Below are positions 7,074-15,629 of a stretch of DNA of 64,000 bases, in pieces. Source of the stretch: Kocuria sp. (GTDB lineage Bacteria > Actinomycetota > Actinomycetes > Actinomycetales > Micrococcaceae); assembly GCF_030530945.1 (NCBI RefSeq), contig NZ_JAUMTZ010000009.1:1-64000 (forward strand). Reading direction: 5' to 3'. The stretch's first letter is position 1; each line of letters opens with the position of its first letter. The notes under the pieces were generated by a model, which made no database searches, had not been told where the DNA came from, and was given only the letters and a program-made list of their open reading frames with translations. The position numbers and the translations under genes were made by a program.

Positions 7074-9662
7074 TCAGCGGTGGGTGTGGCGGCGCAGGGA
7101 GGCCGGCCACCACGTGGCGCGCCACTGCTGCCCGCGGGACGCCCGGTGGCGGAACTCGTCCCGCACCCGGGCGAGGTCCTCCGGTGCGGCCCGCGGGTGC
7201 CACTGCGCGTCCGGCGCGCCGTAGCTCGCGGTCTCCAGGTCCGAGAGGATCCGCTCCACCGCGGGGTGGGCCGCCGGGATGCCCGCGGAGAGCCTGCGGG
7301 CGCGCACCCGGGGCGTGTCGGAGGGCCGGGACGTGGCGCCGTAGTCCTCCGCCAGCGCGCAGAACTCGCCCCACGCGGCGTTCGCGCGGCGCTGGGCGGG
7401 CAGCGAGGCGTCCTGCATCGCGCGCACCCTCGCCCCGCGACGCCGCCCGCGCAGCCACCGCGGCAGCGCCGCCAGCAGCAGCACCAGCGCCAGGGCGAGC
7501 ACACCGGCCACCGCCCACCAGGGGACGGCTGCCGCCGCGTTCCGGTCCTCCGGCGGTGCGGGCTGCCCCGAGGACGGGGACCCCGAGGGCGTGGCCGGGG
7601 CCGTGCTGGACGGTTCTGAAGGCGATCCTGAGGGCGAGGTGGAAGGGGTCCCGCTCGCTCCGGCGCTCGGGGAGGCTGTGGCGGAGGCGCCCCCGGATCC
7701 GTTCTGCCCGGTGCCGTCCGGCGCGTTCTCCGGCGCGTAGTCCGGGGCGGCCGCGATCCCGGGGGTGGGCTCGAAGCGGACCCAGCCCACCCCCTCGAAG
7801 TACAGCTCGGGCCAGGCGTGGGAGTCGCCGGTGCCCACGGGGAAGGACGTGGCACCCTGCGCGTCCGTGCCCGCGGTGGTGGGCAGGTATCCCACCGCCA
7901 CGCGGGCCGGGATGCCCATCTCGCGCGCCATCAGCGCCATGGCCGGGGCGAAGTGGCCCGAGTAGCCGGCGCGGGTGCTCATGAACTTCTCCAGGGACGC
8001 CGCACCGCCGGCGTCGTAGCCCTGCGCGAGTGGGGCGTTGACGTCGTAGTGGAACTCTTTGCGGAGGTGGTTCTGCAGGGCCAGCGCGCGGTCGTAGTCC
8101 GTGCGGGCGCCGTCCGTGAAGCGGCGGGCCGCGTCCGCGACGGACTGCGGGCGGTCGGCGGGCAGCTTCAGGTAGGGGGCCAGGGCGTCGTCGGACGCCG
8201 CGGACGGTGCCCGGCGCAGCGCGTCCGCCGTGACCTGCGGGGTGGTGGAGGTGACGGTGTAGCTCGCCCCGGACATTCCCGCCGCCGCGCTGTGGACGGA
8301 GAGGTCGTGCGGGTCGAAGCCCCAGCCGTCGTCGCCCAGCCCGGCCACCGCGCTCGGGGCGTAGGGGGCCGGCAGCCAGTGCTCGGTGTAGTCGTCGAAC
8401 GTGACCTTGGAGGTGACCTCCGTGCCGTGGGGGACGGCGGCGTGCGCGGCGTCGGCGAGCCGGGAGAGGTCCCCGTCCAGGTCCTGGGTGTCCGGGAACC
8501 ACTCGTCCTGCGAGAAGTCGGAGAGCGTGAGCAGGCGCATGTACTGGGCGTGGCCGTCCGAGGTGGTGTAGCTGAAGCGGCGGGTGTGGTCTGCCGAGCG
8601 CAGGTCCTGGCCCACCGCCCGCAGGGGGCCCACCCCGGAGGCGCGCGGCGCGGTGAGCGAGCTGCCCTGCGGGAACGCGCCGTTGTAGAAGCCGGGGATC
8701 ACGGAGGGGACCAGCAGCACCACCGCGAGCACCCCGGCGAGCACCACCAGCGCCCGGGGAACGCCCCCGGGTGCGGGTGCGGTGCGCCGGTCCCGGGTGG
8801 CACCCCAGACACGGGAGCCCGCGAGCAGCCCCAGGGCCGCGAGCGACGCCGCCGCCAGACCCACCGCGGACACGCTGCCCGGCAGGGTGAGGGCGGGCAC
8901 GAGCAGCAGTGCGAGCACGCCCAGGCACGCCAGCCCGGCCAGCCGCAGGCCCACCAGCACCGTCTCCATGAAGACCGTGACCAGGCCCACCAGGGCGCAC
9001 AGCACGAACGCGAGACCGGGGTCCCGGCCGTACGGTGCGGCGTTGCTGCCCACGAAGTCCGCGGAGGCGCGCCACAGCTCGGCGGCCGCGGTGAAGGTCC
9101 CGCTGGTGGGGACGAAGCCCAGCAGCGCGGAGCCGTGCAGGTGCACCACGGTCAGCGCGAGCAGCAGGGCCGCGAGCCCGAGGACGGTGACCAGCGCGGA
9201 CGGCAGCCGCAGCCACCGGGCCGCGCTCGTCACGAGCAGCACGGTGACCACGGTGGCGGCCACGGGCGGCAGCCACCACAGCCCGCTCAGCGCGCTCCCC
9301 AGGCCCACGCAGCCCAGGGCGGTCGCCGCGAGCAGGAGCAGGCTCAGGGGCAGCACGCGCGGACGGGGCAGCACCCGGCCACGCCGTGCGGGGGCGGTGC
9401 CCGCCGCCGGCGGAGCGGTCGTGGCGCGCGGCTCGGCGGGTGCGGTGCCCGCGGAACGCGTCTCGGGCCCGGAGGAGCTCGTGCCTCCCGGGGCCGACGC
9501 TGCGGTGGCCCCGGTGCTCCCCACGGGAGCACCCGCGTCGGACGAGGACGTCCCGGAAGGGGTGATGCGGGGGTCGGACGACCGGGAGTCGGGCACGCCG
9601 GAACCGGGCGCCTCGGAGCCGCGGTCCCACGGGGAGCGGCGGGGGGATTCGGGGGAGCTCAT
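7074..9662 (-). CDS. transglutaminase-like membrane protein (TgpA family)
   Basis: This 862-residue protein is third in a moxR-DUF58-tgpA operon; its ATG overlaps the DUF58 stop (ATGA) and has GGAGG upstream. A low-complexity Ser/Pro/Gly-rich N-terminus (1-105) precedes six to eight membrane spans (TgpA_N/DUF3488-like). An extracytoplasmic transglutaminase-core domain (about 400-640), one more span (near 720) and a cytoplasmic DUF4129-like tail with REFRHRASRG follow. The core motif reads GYSGHFAPAMALMAREMGIP. The usual nucleophile Cys is Ser568, His615 is kept (DSHAWPELYF), and the third position is Glu631 (RFEPTPG). The missing Cys raises doubt about classic cysteine chemistry. The pathway is unknown; homologues are essential in Pseudomonas. 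Confidence 0.88.
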   Translation of the reverse strand: MSSPESPRRSPWDRGSEAPGSGVPDSRSSDPRITPSGTSSSDAGAPVGSTGATAASAPGGTSSSGPETRSAGTAPAEPRATTAPPAAGTAPARRGRVLPRPRVLPLSLLLLAATALGCVGLGSALSGLWWLPPVAATVVTVLLVTSAARWLRLPSALVTVLGLAALLLALTVVHLHGSALLGFVPTSGTFTAAAELWRASADFVGSNAAPYGRDPGLAFVLCALVGLVTVFMETVLVGLRLAGLACLGVLALLLVPALTLPGSVSAVGLAAASLAALGLLAGSRVWGATRDRRTAPAPGGVPRALVVLAGVLAVVLLVPSVIPGFYNGAFPQGSSLTAPRASGVGPLRAVGQDLRSADHTRRFSYTTSDGHAQYMRLLTLSDFSQDEWFPDTQDLDGDLSRLADAAHAAVPHGTEVTSKVTFDDYTEHWLPAPYAPSAVAGLGDDGWGFDPHDLSVHSAAAGMSGASYTVTSTTPQVTADALRRAPSAASDDALAPYLKLPADRPQSVADAARRFTDGARTDYDRALALQNHLRKEFHYDVNAPLAQGYDAGGAASLEKFMSTRAGYSGHFAPAMALMAREMGIPARVAVGYLPTTAGTDAQGATSFPVGTGDSHAWPELYFEGVGWVRFEPTPGIAAAPDYAPENAPDGTGQNGSGGASATASPSAGASGTPSTSPSGSPSEPSSTAPATPSGSPSSGQPAPPEDRNAAAAVPWWAVAGVLALALVLLLAALPRWLRGRRRGARVRAMQDASLPAQRRANAAWGEFCALAEDYGATSRPSDTPRVRARRLSAGIPAAHPAVERILSDLETASYGAPDAQWHPRAAPEDLARVRDEFRHRASRGQQWRATWWPASLRRHTHR

Positions 9663-11068
9663 GCGGTGGTCCTCCGTCGTGTGCGGCCCATGACGTCGTC
9701 CATGCTCAGCTGGGGGGTTCCGGGTTCGGGGGGCGGCGGGGCCATGAGGGAGCCGCCGGTGGTGACGGCCAGCCACGCGGCGTCCACGTCCGTCCAGCGG
9801 CTCACGAGCACCACGGACCAGCCCGCGGCGTCGAAGACATCCGCGGCCTCCGGGCGCGCGAGCGGGGCGTGGACCACCATCACCACGGCGCAGGAAGCGC
9901 TGCCCGTGAAGGTCTGCACGTACCGGCGCGCCGCCGCCGCGGGGAGCGCGCCGGTGAGCAGCAGCACGGGGTGGAAGAGCCCCTCCCGCTCCAGGCGGGC
10001 GGTCAGCGGGTCGGAGGCCACCTCCGGCTCGGGCCGCGCGGTCAGCGCCACCCGGGCGAGCCCGTGGACCACCTCGGTGGCTGCGGCGTCCCCCACCGCG
10101 GTGTCCCGCAGCTCCGCGGGCTCGGCGTCCCCGCGGGGGAGCGCGCGGCCCTGGTCGTCCAGCGCGTACACCACGGTCTCGCGGCGCGTGAGGTGCTCCA
10201 CCACGGACACGGCGGCACCCACCGCCCACTCGAACTCGTGGGTCGAGGCCAGCACGCCGGCCCACACCCGCTCCCCGGGCCAGTGCTGGTCCACGCCGTC
10301 CAGCACCAGCACGGTGCGCCGCGTGCTGCGCGGGTCCTCCTGGCGCACCATGAGGCGGTCGTGCCGGGCCGACGCCGCCCAGTGCACCCGTCGCATGGGG
10401 TCGCCGTGGCGGTACTCGCGGGTGGACACGTTGTCAGGACCCGGCTGGGGCTGGGCTCGGCGGGAGGGGTCCCGGCCGCTCTCCCGGTGCAGGACCACCG
10501 GCTGCTCGGTGAGCTCCTGCGGGTCGGGAGCCACGTGCAGGGACGTGTGCTCGGCCACGTCCAGCAGCTCCGTGACCACCCCGAACGGGTCGCTCACGCG
10601 CACCGTGGCGGGACCCAGCTCGTGGATCCCCCGACGCCGCGGGCGCACCGTGTACGTGACCGGCACCCCCGAGACGGGCACCGAGACGTCCTGGTCCCGT
10701 CCCAGCAGCGGGTCCACCGTCTCGTGCACGTCCACCGCGGCGCGCTCGGCGCTCGTGGCACCGGCTGGACGGGAGCGCCCGAAGGCCGGGCGGCGCCGCA
10801 CGCGCAGCGCCACCTGGGCGGCGTCGCCGAGGGGCACCAGCGGCGGGTCCACGGAGCGCTTGAGGAGCACGCGCGGGGTGACCAGCCACATGGCCAGCGC
10901 GGAGAGCAGCGGGACCGCGCCCAGGAACAGGGACAGCGCGAGCACGTCCTTGCGCCCGAGCCACGTGGCCGCGGCCAGGGACAGCACCGCGGCCGCGAGG
11001 AAGCACCAGCCGCGCACCGTGAACCGGGCGCGGGAGTCCACCCGCGCCGTGGGAGCGGGGGCCCTCAT
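9659..11068 (-). CDS. DUF58 domain protein
   Basis: This 469-residue protein has two N-terminal membrane spans (about 18-65) followed by a beta-rich region. The DUF58 signature REYRHGDPMRRVHWAASAR falls near residue 220. A von Willebrand A-like fold follows (TVLVLDGVDQHWPG is the MIDAS-like strand). DUF58 proteins pair with MoxR AAA+ ATPases and may present or receive clients of the chaperone. The start ATG overlaps the moxR stop by 4 nt and its own stop overlaps the next ATG, so all three are translationally coupled. Exact biochemical function is unknown. Confidence 0.9.
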   Translation of the reverse strand: MRAPAPTARVDSRARFTVRGWCFLAAAVLSLAAATWLGRKDVLALSLFLGAVPLLSALAMWLVTPRVLLKRSVDPPLVPLGDAAQVALRVRRRPAFGRSRPAGATSAERAAVDVHETVDPLLGRDQDVSVPVSGVPVTYTVRPRRRGIHELGPATVRVSDPFGVVTELLDVAEHTSLHVAPDPQELTEQPVVLHRESGRDPSRRAQPQPGPDNVSTREYRHGDPMRRVHWAASARHDRLMVRQEDPRSTRRTVLVLDGVDQHWPGERVWAGVLASTHEFEWAVGAAVSVVEHLTRRETVVYALDDQGRALPRGDAEPAELRDTAVGDAAATEVVHGLARVALTARPEPEVASDPLTARLEREGLFHPVLLLTGALPAAAARRYVQTFTGSASCAVVMVVHAPLARPEAADVFDAAGWSVVLVSRWTDVDAAWLAVTTGGSLMAPPPPEPGTPQLSMDDVMGRTRRRTTA

Positions 11069-12015
11069 CGGGACTGGGGGGCGTCTTCGGTGGGGACCCG
11101 GACGTCGTCGAGCACGGTGCGCACGATGTCCTGGGCGCTGTCCGCGCCCGAGCGCCGCTCCAGGATGAGGCGGTGGGCGAGCACGGGGACGGCGACGTCC
11201 TTCACGTCGTCGGGGAGAACGTGGTCCCGGCCCGCCAGGGCCGCCTGCGCGCGGGCGGTGGCCTGCAGCTGCAGTGCGGCGCGAGGGCTCGCGCCCAGGC
11301 GCAGGTGGGGGTGGGTGCGCGTGGCGCGGCACAGGGCCACGATGTAGCGCCGCACCGCCCCGGAGACGTGCAGCGTGGCCACGTGGCGCACGAGGGCGGC
11401 GGCCTGCTGGACGTCCAGCACCGGCTCCAGGCCAGTGAGCGGGGAGCCGGAGCCGTGCTCGGCGAGCATGGCCACCTCCGCGTCCGCGTCCGGGTAGCCC
11501 ATGGAGATCCGGGCCGTGAACCGGTCCCGCTGCGCCTCCGGCAGGGGGAACGTGCCGTCCATCTCCACGGGGTTCTGCGTGGCGACCACCATGAAGGGGG
11601 TGGGCAGCCGGCGGGTGGTGCCGTCCGCGGTGACCTGGCCCTCCGCCATGGCCTCCAGCAGCGCGGACTGGGTCTTCGCGGAGGCGCGGTTGATCTCGTC
11701 GCCGATCACGACGTTCGCGAACACCGGGCCCGGCTTGAACTCGAACTCCCGGCGGGCCTGGTCGAACACGGAGACGCCCGTGATGTCCGTGGGCAGCAGG
11801 TCCGGGGTGAACTGGATGCGGTTCACGGACCCGCCGATCGCCCCCGCCAGCGTGCGCGCCAGCATGGTCTTGCCCACGCCGGGGACGTCCTCCACCAGCA
11901 GGTGGCCACCGGCCAGCAGGACCGTCAGCGCGGTGCGGGTCTCGGCGGGTTTGCCGTCGATGACCGCGTTCATGCGATCCAGGACGGCCTTCGTGCGGGC
12001 GGCGAACTGCTCCAT
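11065..12015 (-). CDS. MoxR-family AAA+ ATPase
   Basis: This 316-residue cytoplasmic ATPase is a chaperone-like AAA+ of the MoxR group. Walker A is EDVPGVGKTMLA, Walker B is VVIGDEINRA and sensor 1 lies in FMVVATQNP. LPEAQRDRF and the C-terminal lid (SPRAALQL) complete the signature. The ATG at 12015 has GAGGA at a 4-nt spacing; an adjacent ATG (12018) and an upstream GTG (12030) are alternatives. It heads the operon with DUF58 and the transglutaminase-like protein, the classic conserved triad. The MoxR partner probably remodels a membrane or envelope complex; that part is inference from family context. Confidence 0.93.
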   Translation of the reverse strand: MEQFAARTKAVLDRMNAVIDGKPAETRTALTVLLAGGHLLVEDVPGVGKTMLARTLAGAIGGSVNRIQFTPDLLPTDITGVSVFDQARREFEFKPGPVFANVVIGDEINRASAKTQSALLEAMAEGQVTADGTTRRLPTPFMVVATQNPVEMDGTFPLPEAQRDRFTARISMGYPDADAEVAMLAEHGSGSPLTGLEPVLDVQQAAALVRHVATLHVSGAVRRYIVALCRATRTHPHLRLGASPRAALQLQATARAQAALAGRDHVLPDDVKDVAVPVLAHRLILERRSGADSAQDIVRTVLDDVRVPTEDAPQSR

Positions 12016-12161
12016 CATTCCTCGTCTCACGGGCAGGGGGGGTGGGGGTGCTGCTCACCATGTTCTCAGGAAACCCGGGGCGGACGTGCATCGACGGGCC
12101 GGTGGCCGGGTGCGCGTGCTCCGGCGTGCTTCCGCGGGGCCGGGCGGGCGGCGTCGTCGCC

Positions 12162-12167
12162 TATCGT
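12162..12167 (+). promoter_or_regulatory. -10 box of tatD, leaderless
   Basis: TATCGT is followed by 6 nt (GGGGGC) and the GTG start at 12174. Confidence 0.6.
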
Positions 12168-12173
12168 GGGGGC

Positions 12174-13175
12174 GTGATCGAGACACCCCTGAGCGAGTCC
12201 CTGTGGAACCCCGGCGAGCGCCCCGAGCCTGTGGTCGGTGAGACCCCCGCGGCCTACCGCCCGGAGGAGTACGCGCTCGCGGCCGATGCCCCGAACGGCG
12301 AGGGCACCGAGCGGCGGGCCGCCACGGACGTCCACGGCCAGAGGCGCAACCTGGTGTTCCCGCCCCTGCCCGAGCCGCTGCCCTCCCCGGTGGTGGACAA
12401 CCACACCCACCTGGACATGCAGGACGGGCTGGTGCGGGTCTCCGTGGCGGACGCGGTGGCCACGGCGGCGGACGCCTCGGTGACGGGGCTCGTGCAGGCG
12501 GGGTGCGACGTCGAGTCCTCGCGCTTCGCCGTGGCGGCCGCCCAGGCCGTCCCCGGGGTGCTCGCGGCCGTGGCGCTGCACCCCAACGAGGCGCCGGTGC
12601 TCGCGGCCGCCGGGCAGCTCGACGACGCCCTGGCGGCCATCGCCGCGCTCGCCGGGGAGGACCGCGTGCGTGCGGTGGGCGAGACCGGCATGGACCGGGT
12701 CCAGACGCCCGAGGAGGGGCTCGCCGCGCAGGAGGAGTCCTTCCGCGCCCACATCCGCATGGCCGAGGAGCACGGGCTGGCCATGCAGATCCACGACCGC
12801 GAGGCCCACGAGGACGTGCTGCGCATCCTGCGGGACGAGGGGGCGCCGGAACGCACCGTGTTCCACTGCTTCTCCGGGGACCCGGAGCTGGCGCGGGTGT
12901 GCAACGAGAACGGCTGGTACATGTCCTTCGCGGGCACCGTGACGTTCAAGAACGCCAAGGCCCTGCAGGAGGCGCTGCGGGTTGCGGACCCGGCGCTGGT
13001 GCTGTGCGAGACGGACGCCCCGTTCCTCACGCCCCACCCGTTCCGGGGCCGGCCCAACGCCCCCTACATGGTGAACCACACGGTCCGGGCCATGGCCGGG
13101 ATCCTGGACACGGACCTGGACGTGCTGTGCCGGCGGATCAGGGAGAACTCGCGGGCGGTGTACGGGGAGTTCTGA
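12174..13175 (+). CDS. tatD: TatD family metal-dependent hydrolase/DNase
   Basis: This 333-residue TIM-barrel metallohydrolase resembles TatD/YcfH DNases, which act in DNA repair or tRNA/DNA end processing. Metal ligands are in place: VVDNHTHLDM (two His), VGETGMDRV (Glu), MQIHDREAHEDVL (His), FHCFSGD (His) and LCETDAPFLTPHPFRG (Asp). The N-terminal ~65 residues precede the barrel and are not part of the core family, making it longer than the usual ~265. GTG 12174 is supported by TATCGT 6 nt upstream. It is followed by rsmA and ispE, the common actinobacterial order. Confidence 0.92.
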   Translation: MIETPLSESLWNPGERPEPVVGETPAAYRPEEYALAADAPNGEGTERRAATDVHGQRRNLVFPPLPEPLPSPVVDNHTHLDMQDGLVRVSVADAVATAADASVTGLVQAGCDVESSRFAVAAAQAVPGVLAAVALHPNEAPVLAAAGQLDDALAAIAALAGEDRVRAVGETGMDRVQTPEEGLAAQEESFRAHIRMAEEHGLAMQIHDREAHEDVLRILRDEGAPERTVFHCFSGDPELARVCNENGWYMSFAGTVTFKNAKALQEALRVADPALVLCETDAPFLTPHPFRGRPNAPYMVNHTVRAMAGILDTDLDVLCRRIRENSRAVYGEF

Positions 13176-13217
13176 GGGGGTGCTCCGCGTCCGGCCGGGG
13201 TCCCGCCGCCGTCCCCG

Positions 13218-13223
13218 TAGGAT
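13218..13223 (+). promoter_or_regulatory. -10 box of rsmA, leaderless
   Basis: TAGGAT is separated by 6 nt (TGTCCG) from GTG 13230. Confidence 0.6.
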
Positions 13224-13229
13224 TGTCCG

Positions 13230-14147
13230 GTGACCGAGCACAGCACGGCCGGACCGCTCCTGGGCCCCGCGGAGATCCGCGACCTCGCCCAGACCGCGGG
13301 GATCCGCCCCACCAAGACCCTGGGCCAGAACTTCGTGATCGACCCCAACACCATCCGCCGCATCGTGGCGGAGGCGCGGCTGTCCCCGGAGGAGCACGTC
13401 CTGGAGGTGGGCCCCGGTCTGGGGTCGCTCACGCTGGGACTGCTGGCGGCGGCGTCGTCCGTCACGGCCGTGGAGATCGACCCGCCCCTGGCACGGCAGC
13501 TGCCGGAGACCGTGGCGCGCTTCTTCCCCGACGCCGTGTCCCGGCTTCGCGTGGTGGAGGGCGACGCCGCCCGCGTGCGCGAGCTTCCCGAGGGCACCGC
13601 GCCCACGGCACTGGTGGCGAACCTGCCCTACAACGTGGCGGTGCCCGTGCTGCTGAACATCCTGGAGGCCTTCCCCACCATCCGCCACGGCCTGGTGATG
13701 GTGCAGGAGGAGGTCGCGGACCGTCTGGCCGCAGGCCCCGGCTCGCGCGTGTACGGGGTGCCGTCCGTGAAGGCCTCGTGGTACGCGTCGGTGGGCAAGG
13801 CCGGGGTGATCGGCAAGAACGTGTTCTGGCCCGCCCCCAAGATCGCGTCCGGGCTGGTGCGCTTCGAGCGGCGGGAGCCGCCGGTTCCGGAAAGCCTGCG
13901 GCTGCCCACCTTCGCCGTGGTGGACGCCGCGTTCGCGCAGCGGCGCAAGACCCTGCGGGCGGCCTTGAGCGGCTGGGCCGGTTCCGGGGCGCGTGCCGAG
14001 GTGATCCTGCGGGCGGCCGGGATCGACCCGGCCCAGCGCGGGGAGAAGCTGGCCGTCGCGGACTTCGCACGCATCGCGGAGGCGGCCAACGCCGTGGCGG
14101 CGGATCCCGCCCCGGAGGACCCGGACCCCGCCGGGAGCCGGCCGTGA
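13230..14147 (+). CDS. rsmA: 16S rRNA (adenine1518/1519-N6) dimethyltransferase RsmA/KsgA
   Basis: This 305-residue enzyme dimethylates A1518 and A1519 of 16S rRNA late in 30S assembly. The SAM motif I is LEVGPGLGSLTLGL (about 56-69), acidic motif II is VEIDPP, and the catalytic motif IV is VANLPYNVAVPVL (about 129-141). The N-terminal KTLGQNFVIDP and the C-terminal FAQRRKTLRAAL are typical. The GTG start has a TAGGAT box 6 nt upstream, so a leaderless mRNA is likely. Its stop overlaps the ispE GTG by 4 nt. Loss of this function typically gives kasugamycin resistance. Confidence 0.97.
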   Translation: MTEHSTAGPLLGPAEIRDLAQTAGIRPTKTLGQNFVIDPNTIRRIVAEARLSPEEHVLEVGPGLGSLTLGLLAAASSVTAVEIDPPLARQLPETVARFFPDAVSRLRVVEGDAARVRELPEGTAPTALVANLPYNVAVPVLLNILEAFPTIRHGLVMVQEEVADRLAAGPGSRVYGVPSVKASWYASVGKAGVIGKNVFWPAPKIASGLVRFERREPPVPESLRLPTFAVVDAAFAQRRKTLRAALSGWAGSGARAEVILRAAGIDPAQRGEKLAVADFARIAEAANAVAADPAPEDPDPAGSRP

Positions 14148-15223
14148 GCCACACCCTGGAGAGGGTCACCGCGAGCGCCCCGGCCAAGACCAACCTGGTG
14201 CTGCACGTGGGCACCCCCACCCCGGACGGGTACCACCCGCTCGAGACCCTGTTCCTGGCGGTGGACCTGCGGGAGACCGTGGCCGTCTCCGCGGGACGGC
14301 CCGGGTCCGGGACCACCGTCACGGTGGAGCCGGCCCCCGGCAGCGGGTACGCCCGGATGGTCGAGTCGGGGGCCGCCCGGCTCGCAGACATCCCCCTGGA
14401 CGCCACGAACCTCGCGGTGCGCGCCGCCCGTGCGGTGTGCGAGGCCCGGGGGGTTGCCGCCGCGGACCTGGCACTGCGCATCGGCAAGGCCGTTCCGGTG
14501 GCCGGGGGCATGGGTGGCGGCTCCGCGGATGCCGCCGCGGCCCTCGTGGCGGTGGACGCGCTGCTGGCGCGGGAGTCGGGCACGGCGGCGTCGTCCGCGG
14601 CGGAGCTCGCACGGCTCGGGGCGGGCCTCGGCGCGGACGTGCCGTTCATGCTCCTGGGCGGCGCGGCGATCGGGCGCGGGACCGGCACGGAGCTGGAGCC
14701 CGTGGCCGCGGCCGACGCGCTGCACCTGGTCTTCGTGCCCCAGGACCGGGGACTGTCCACCCCCGCGGTCTACCGCGCGTGGGACACCGCGCACAAGGTC
14801 GGTCTCCCAGGTGCCGATGCGCACGGGGTCGAGGCGGACGCCGACGACGCCACCTTCGGGGCGCAGTCCGTCGGCACCGCCGCGGGGCCGGACCCGGTGC
14901 CCGCTGGGGCACTCGCGGCGCTCGCCGCCGGTGACCCGCACGCCCTGGCGACCCGGATTCGCAACGACCTCCAGGCACCCGCCGTGGAACTGCTGCCCGC
15001 GCTGAGGGCCGTGCTCGCGCTGGGGACGTCGCGCGGTGCGCTGTCAGGGTGGGTCTCCGGCTCGGGGCCCACGGTGTGCTTCCTCGCGGACTCGGCGGAC
15101 GCGGCCGCGCGCCTGGCCGCGGAGCTGACGGGGGAGGGCCACCACGCCCTGGCCGTCACCGGGCCGGTGCCCGGTGCGCGGGTGGAGACGGACGGCTGCA
15201 CCCGCGGCGGGGACCGGGCCTAG
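14144..15223 (+). CDS. ispE: 4-diphosphocytidyl-2-C-methyl-D-erythritol kinase
   Basis: This 359-residue GHMP kinase phosphorylates CDP-methylerythritol in the MEP pathway that feeds isoprenoid, menaquinone and undecaprenyl-phosphate synthesis. The N-terminal SAPAKTNLVLHVG, the ATP loop PVAGGMGGGSADAAAAL (about 115-131) and the C-terminal GWVSGSGPTVCFL are all present. It is longer than the usual ~300 residues owing to an inserted acidic Ala/Asp-rich loop (about 215-260). GTG 14144 overlaps the rsmA stop and has GGGAG 6 nt upstream. The rsmA-ispE coupling is widespread in actinobacteria. The -10 of the next gene overlaps its stop codon. Confidence 0.95.
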   Translation: MSHTLERVTASAPAKTNLVLHVGTPTPDGYHPLETLFLAVDLRETVAVSAGRPGSGTTVTVEPAPGSGYARMVESGAARLADIPLDATNLAVRAARAVCEARGVAAADLALRIGKAVPVAGGMGGGSADAAAALVAVDALLARESGTAASSAAELARLGAGLGADVPFMLLGGAAIGRGTGTELEPVAAADALHLVFVPQDRGLSTPAVYRAWDTAHKVGLPGADAHGVEADADDATFGAQSVGTAAGPDPVPAGALAALAAGDPHALATRIRNDLQAPAVELLPALRAVLALGTSRGALSGWVSGSGPTVCFLADSADAAARLAAELTGEGHHALAVTGPVPGARVETDGCTRGGDRA

Positions 15224-15226
15224 AGT
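15221..15226 (+). promoter_or_regulatory. -10 box of the mhuD-like gene
   Basis: TAGAGT begins at the ispE stop codon itself. Initiation about 7 nt downstream would leave a leader of about 27 nt containing a perfect AGGAGG (15249-15254), 5 nt before ATG 15260. Confidence 0.5.
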
Positions 15227-15259
15227 GGGATGCACCACCGCATCCACCAGGAGGCTGAC

Positions 15260-15574
15260 ATGTCCGTCGTGAAGATCAACGCCATCGAGGTGCCCGAGGG
15301 CTCGGGCCACGAGCTGGAGGCCCGCTTCGCCGCGCGCAGGCACGCGGTGGACGGCGAACCCGGCTTCGAGGGGTTCCAGCTGCTGCGGCCCACGGCGGGG
15401 GAGACCCGCTACTTCGTGGTGACCACGTGGGCCACCCAGGAGGACTTCGAGGCGTGGCGGGACGGCAACGCCAAGGCCGCCCACGCGAGCGCCCCCGGCG
15501 CCGCCCGCAAGCCCGTGGCCACCGGCGCGTCCCTGCTGGAGTTCGAGGTCGTGGACCTCGACGCCCAGGACTGA
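15260..15574 (+). CDS. haem-degrading monooxygenase, MhuD type
   Basis: This 104-residue ferredoxin-like (IsdG/ABM superfamily) enzyme is predicted to oxidatively open haem and release iron in the cytoplasm. It aligns without gaps through residue 75 with my recollection of mycobacterial MhuD (VVKINAIEVPEG, GFQLLRP, RYFVVT, ATGASLLEFEVV). The residues known to contact or ruffle haem fall at the same numbers: Asn7, Arg26, Trp66 and His75. MhuD products are mycobilins without CO release; whether this enzyme does the same is inference. ATG 15260 has a perfect AGGAGG. It has its own promoter inside the end of ispE. Confidence 0.88.
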   Translation: MSVVKINAIEVPEGSGHELEARFAARRHAVDGEPGFEGFQLLRPTAGETRYFVVTTWATQEDFEAWRDGNAKAAHASAPGAARKPVATGASLLEFEVVDLDAQD

Positions 15575-15629
15575 CCGGACGCCCACCCCGCCCCAACCGA
15601 GCAGGACCATCCCAGCCAAGGAGCACACC

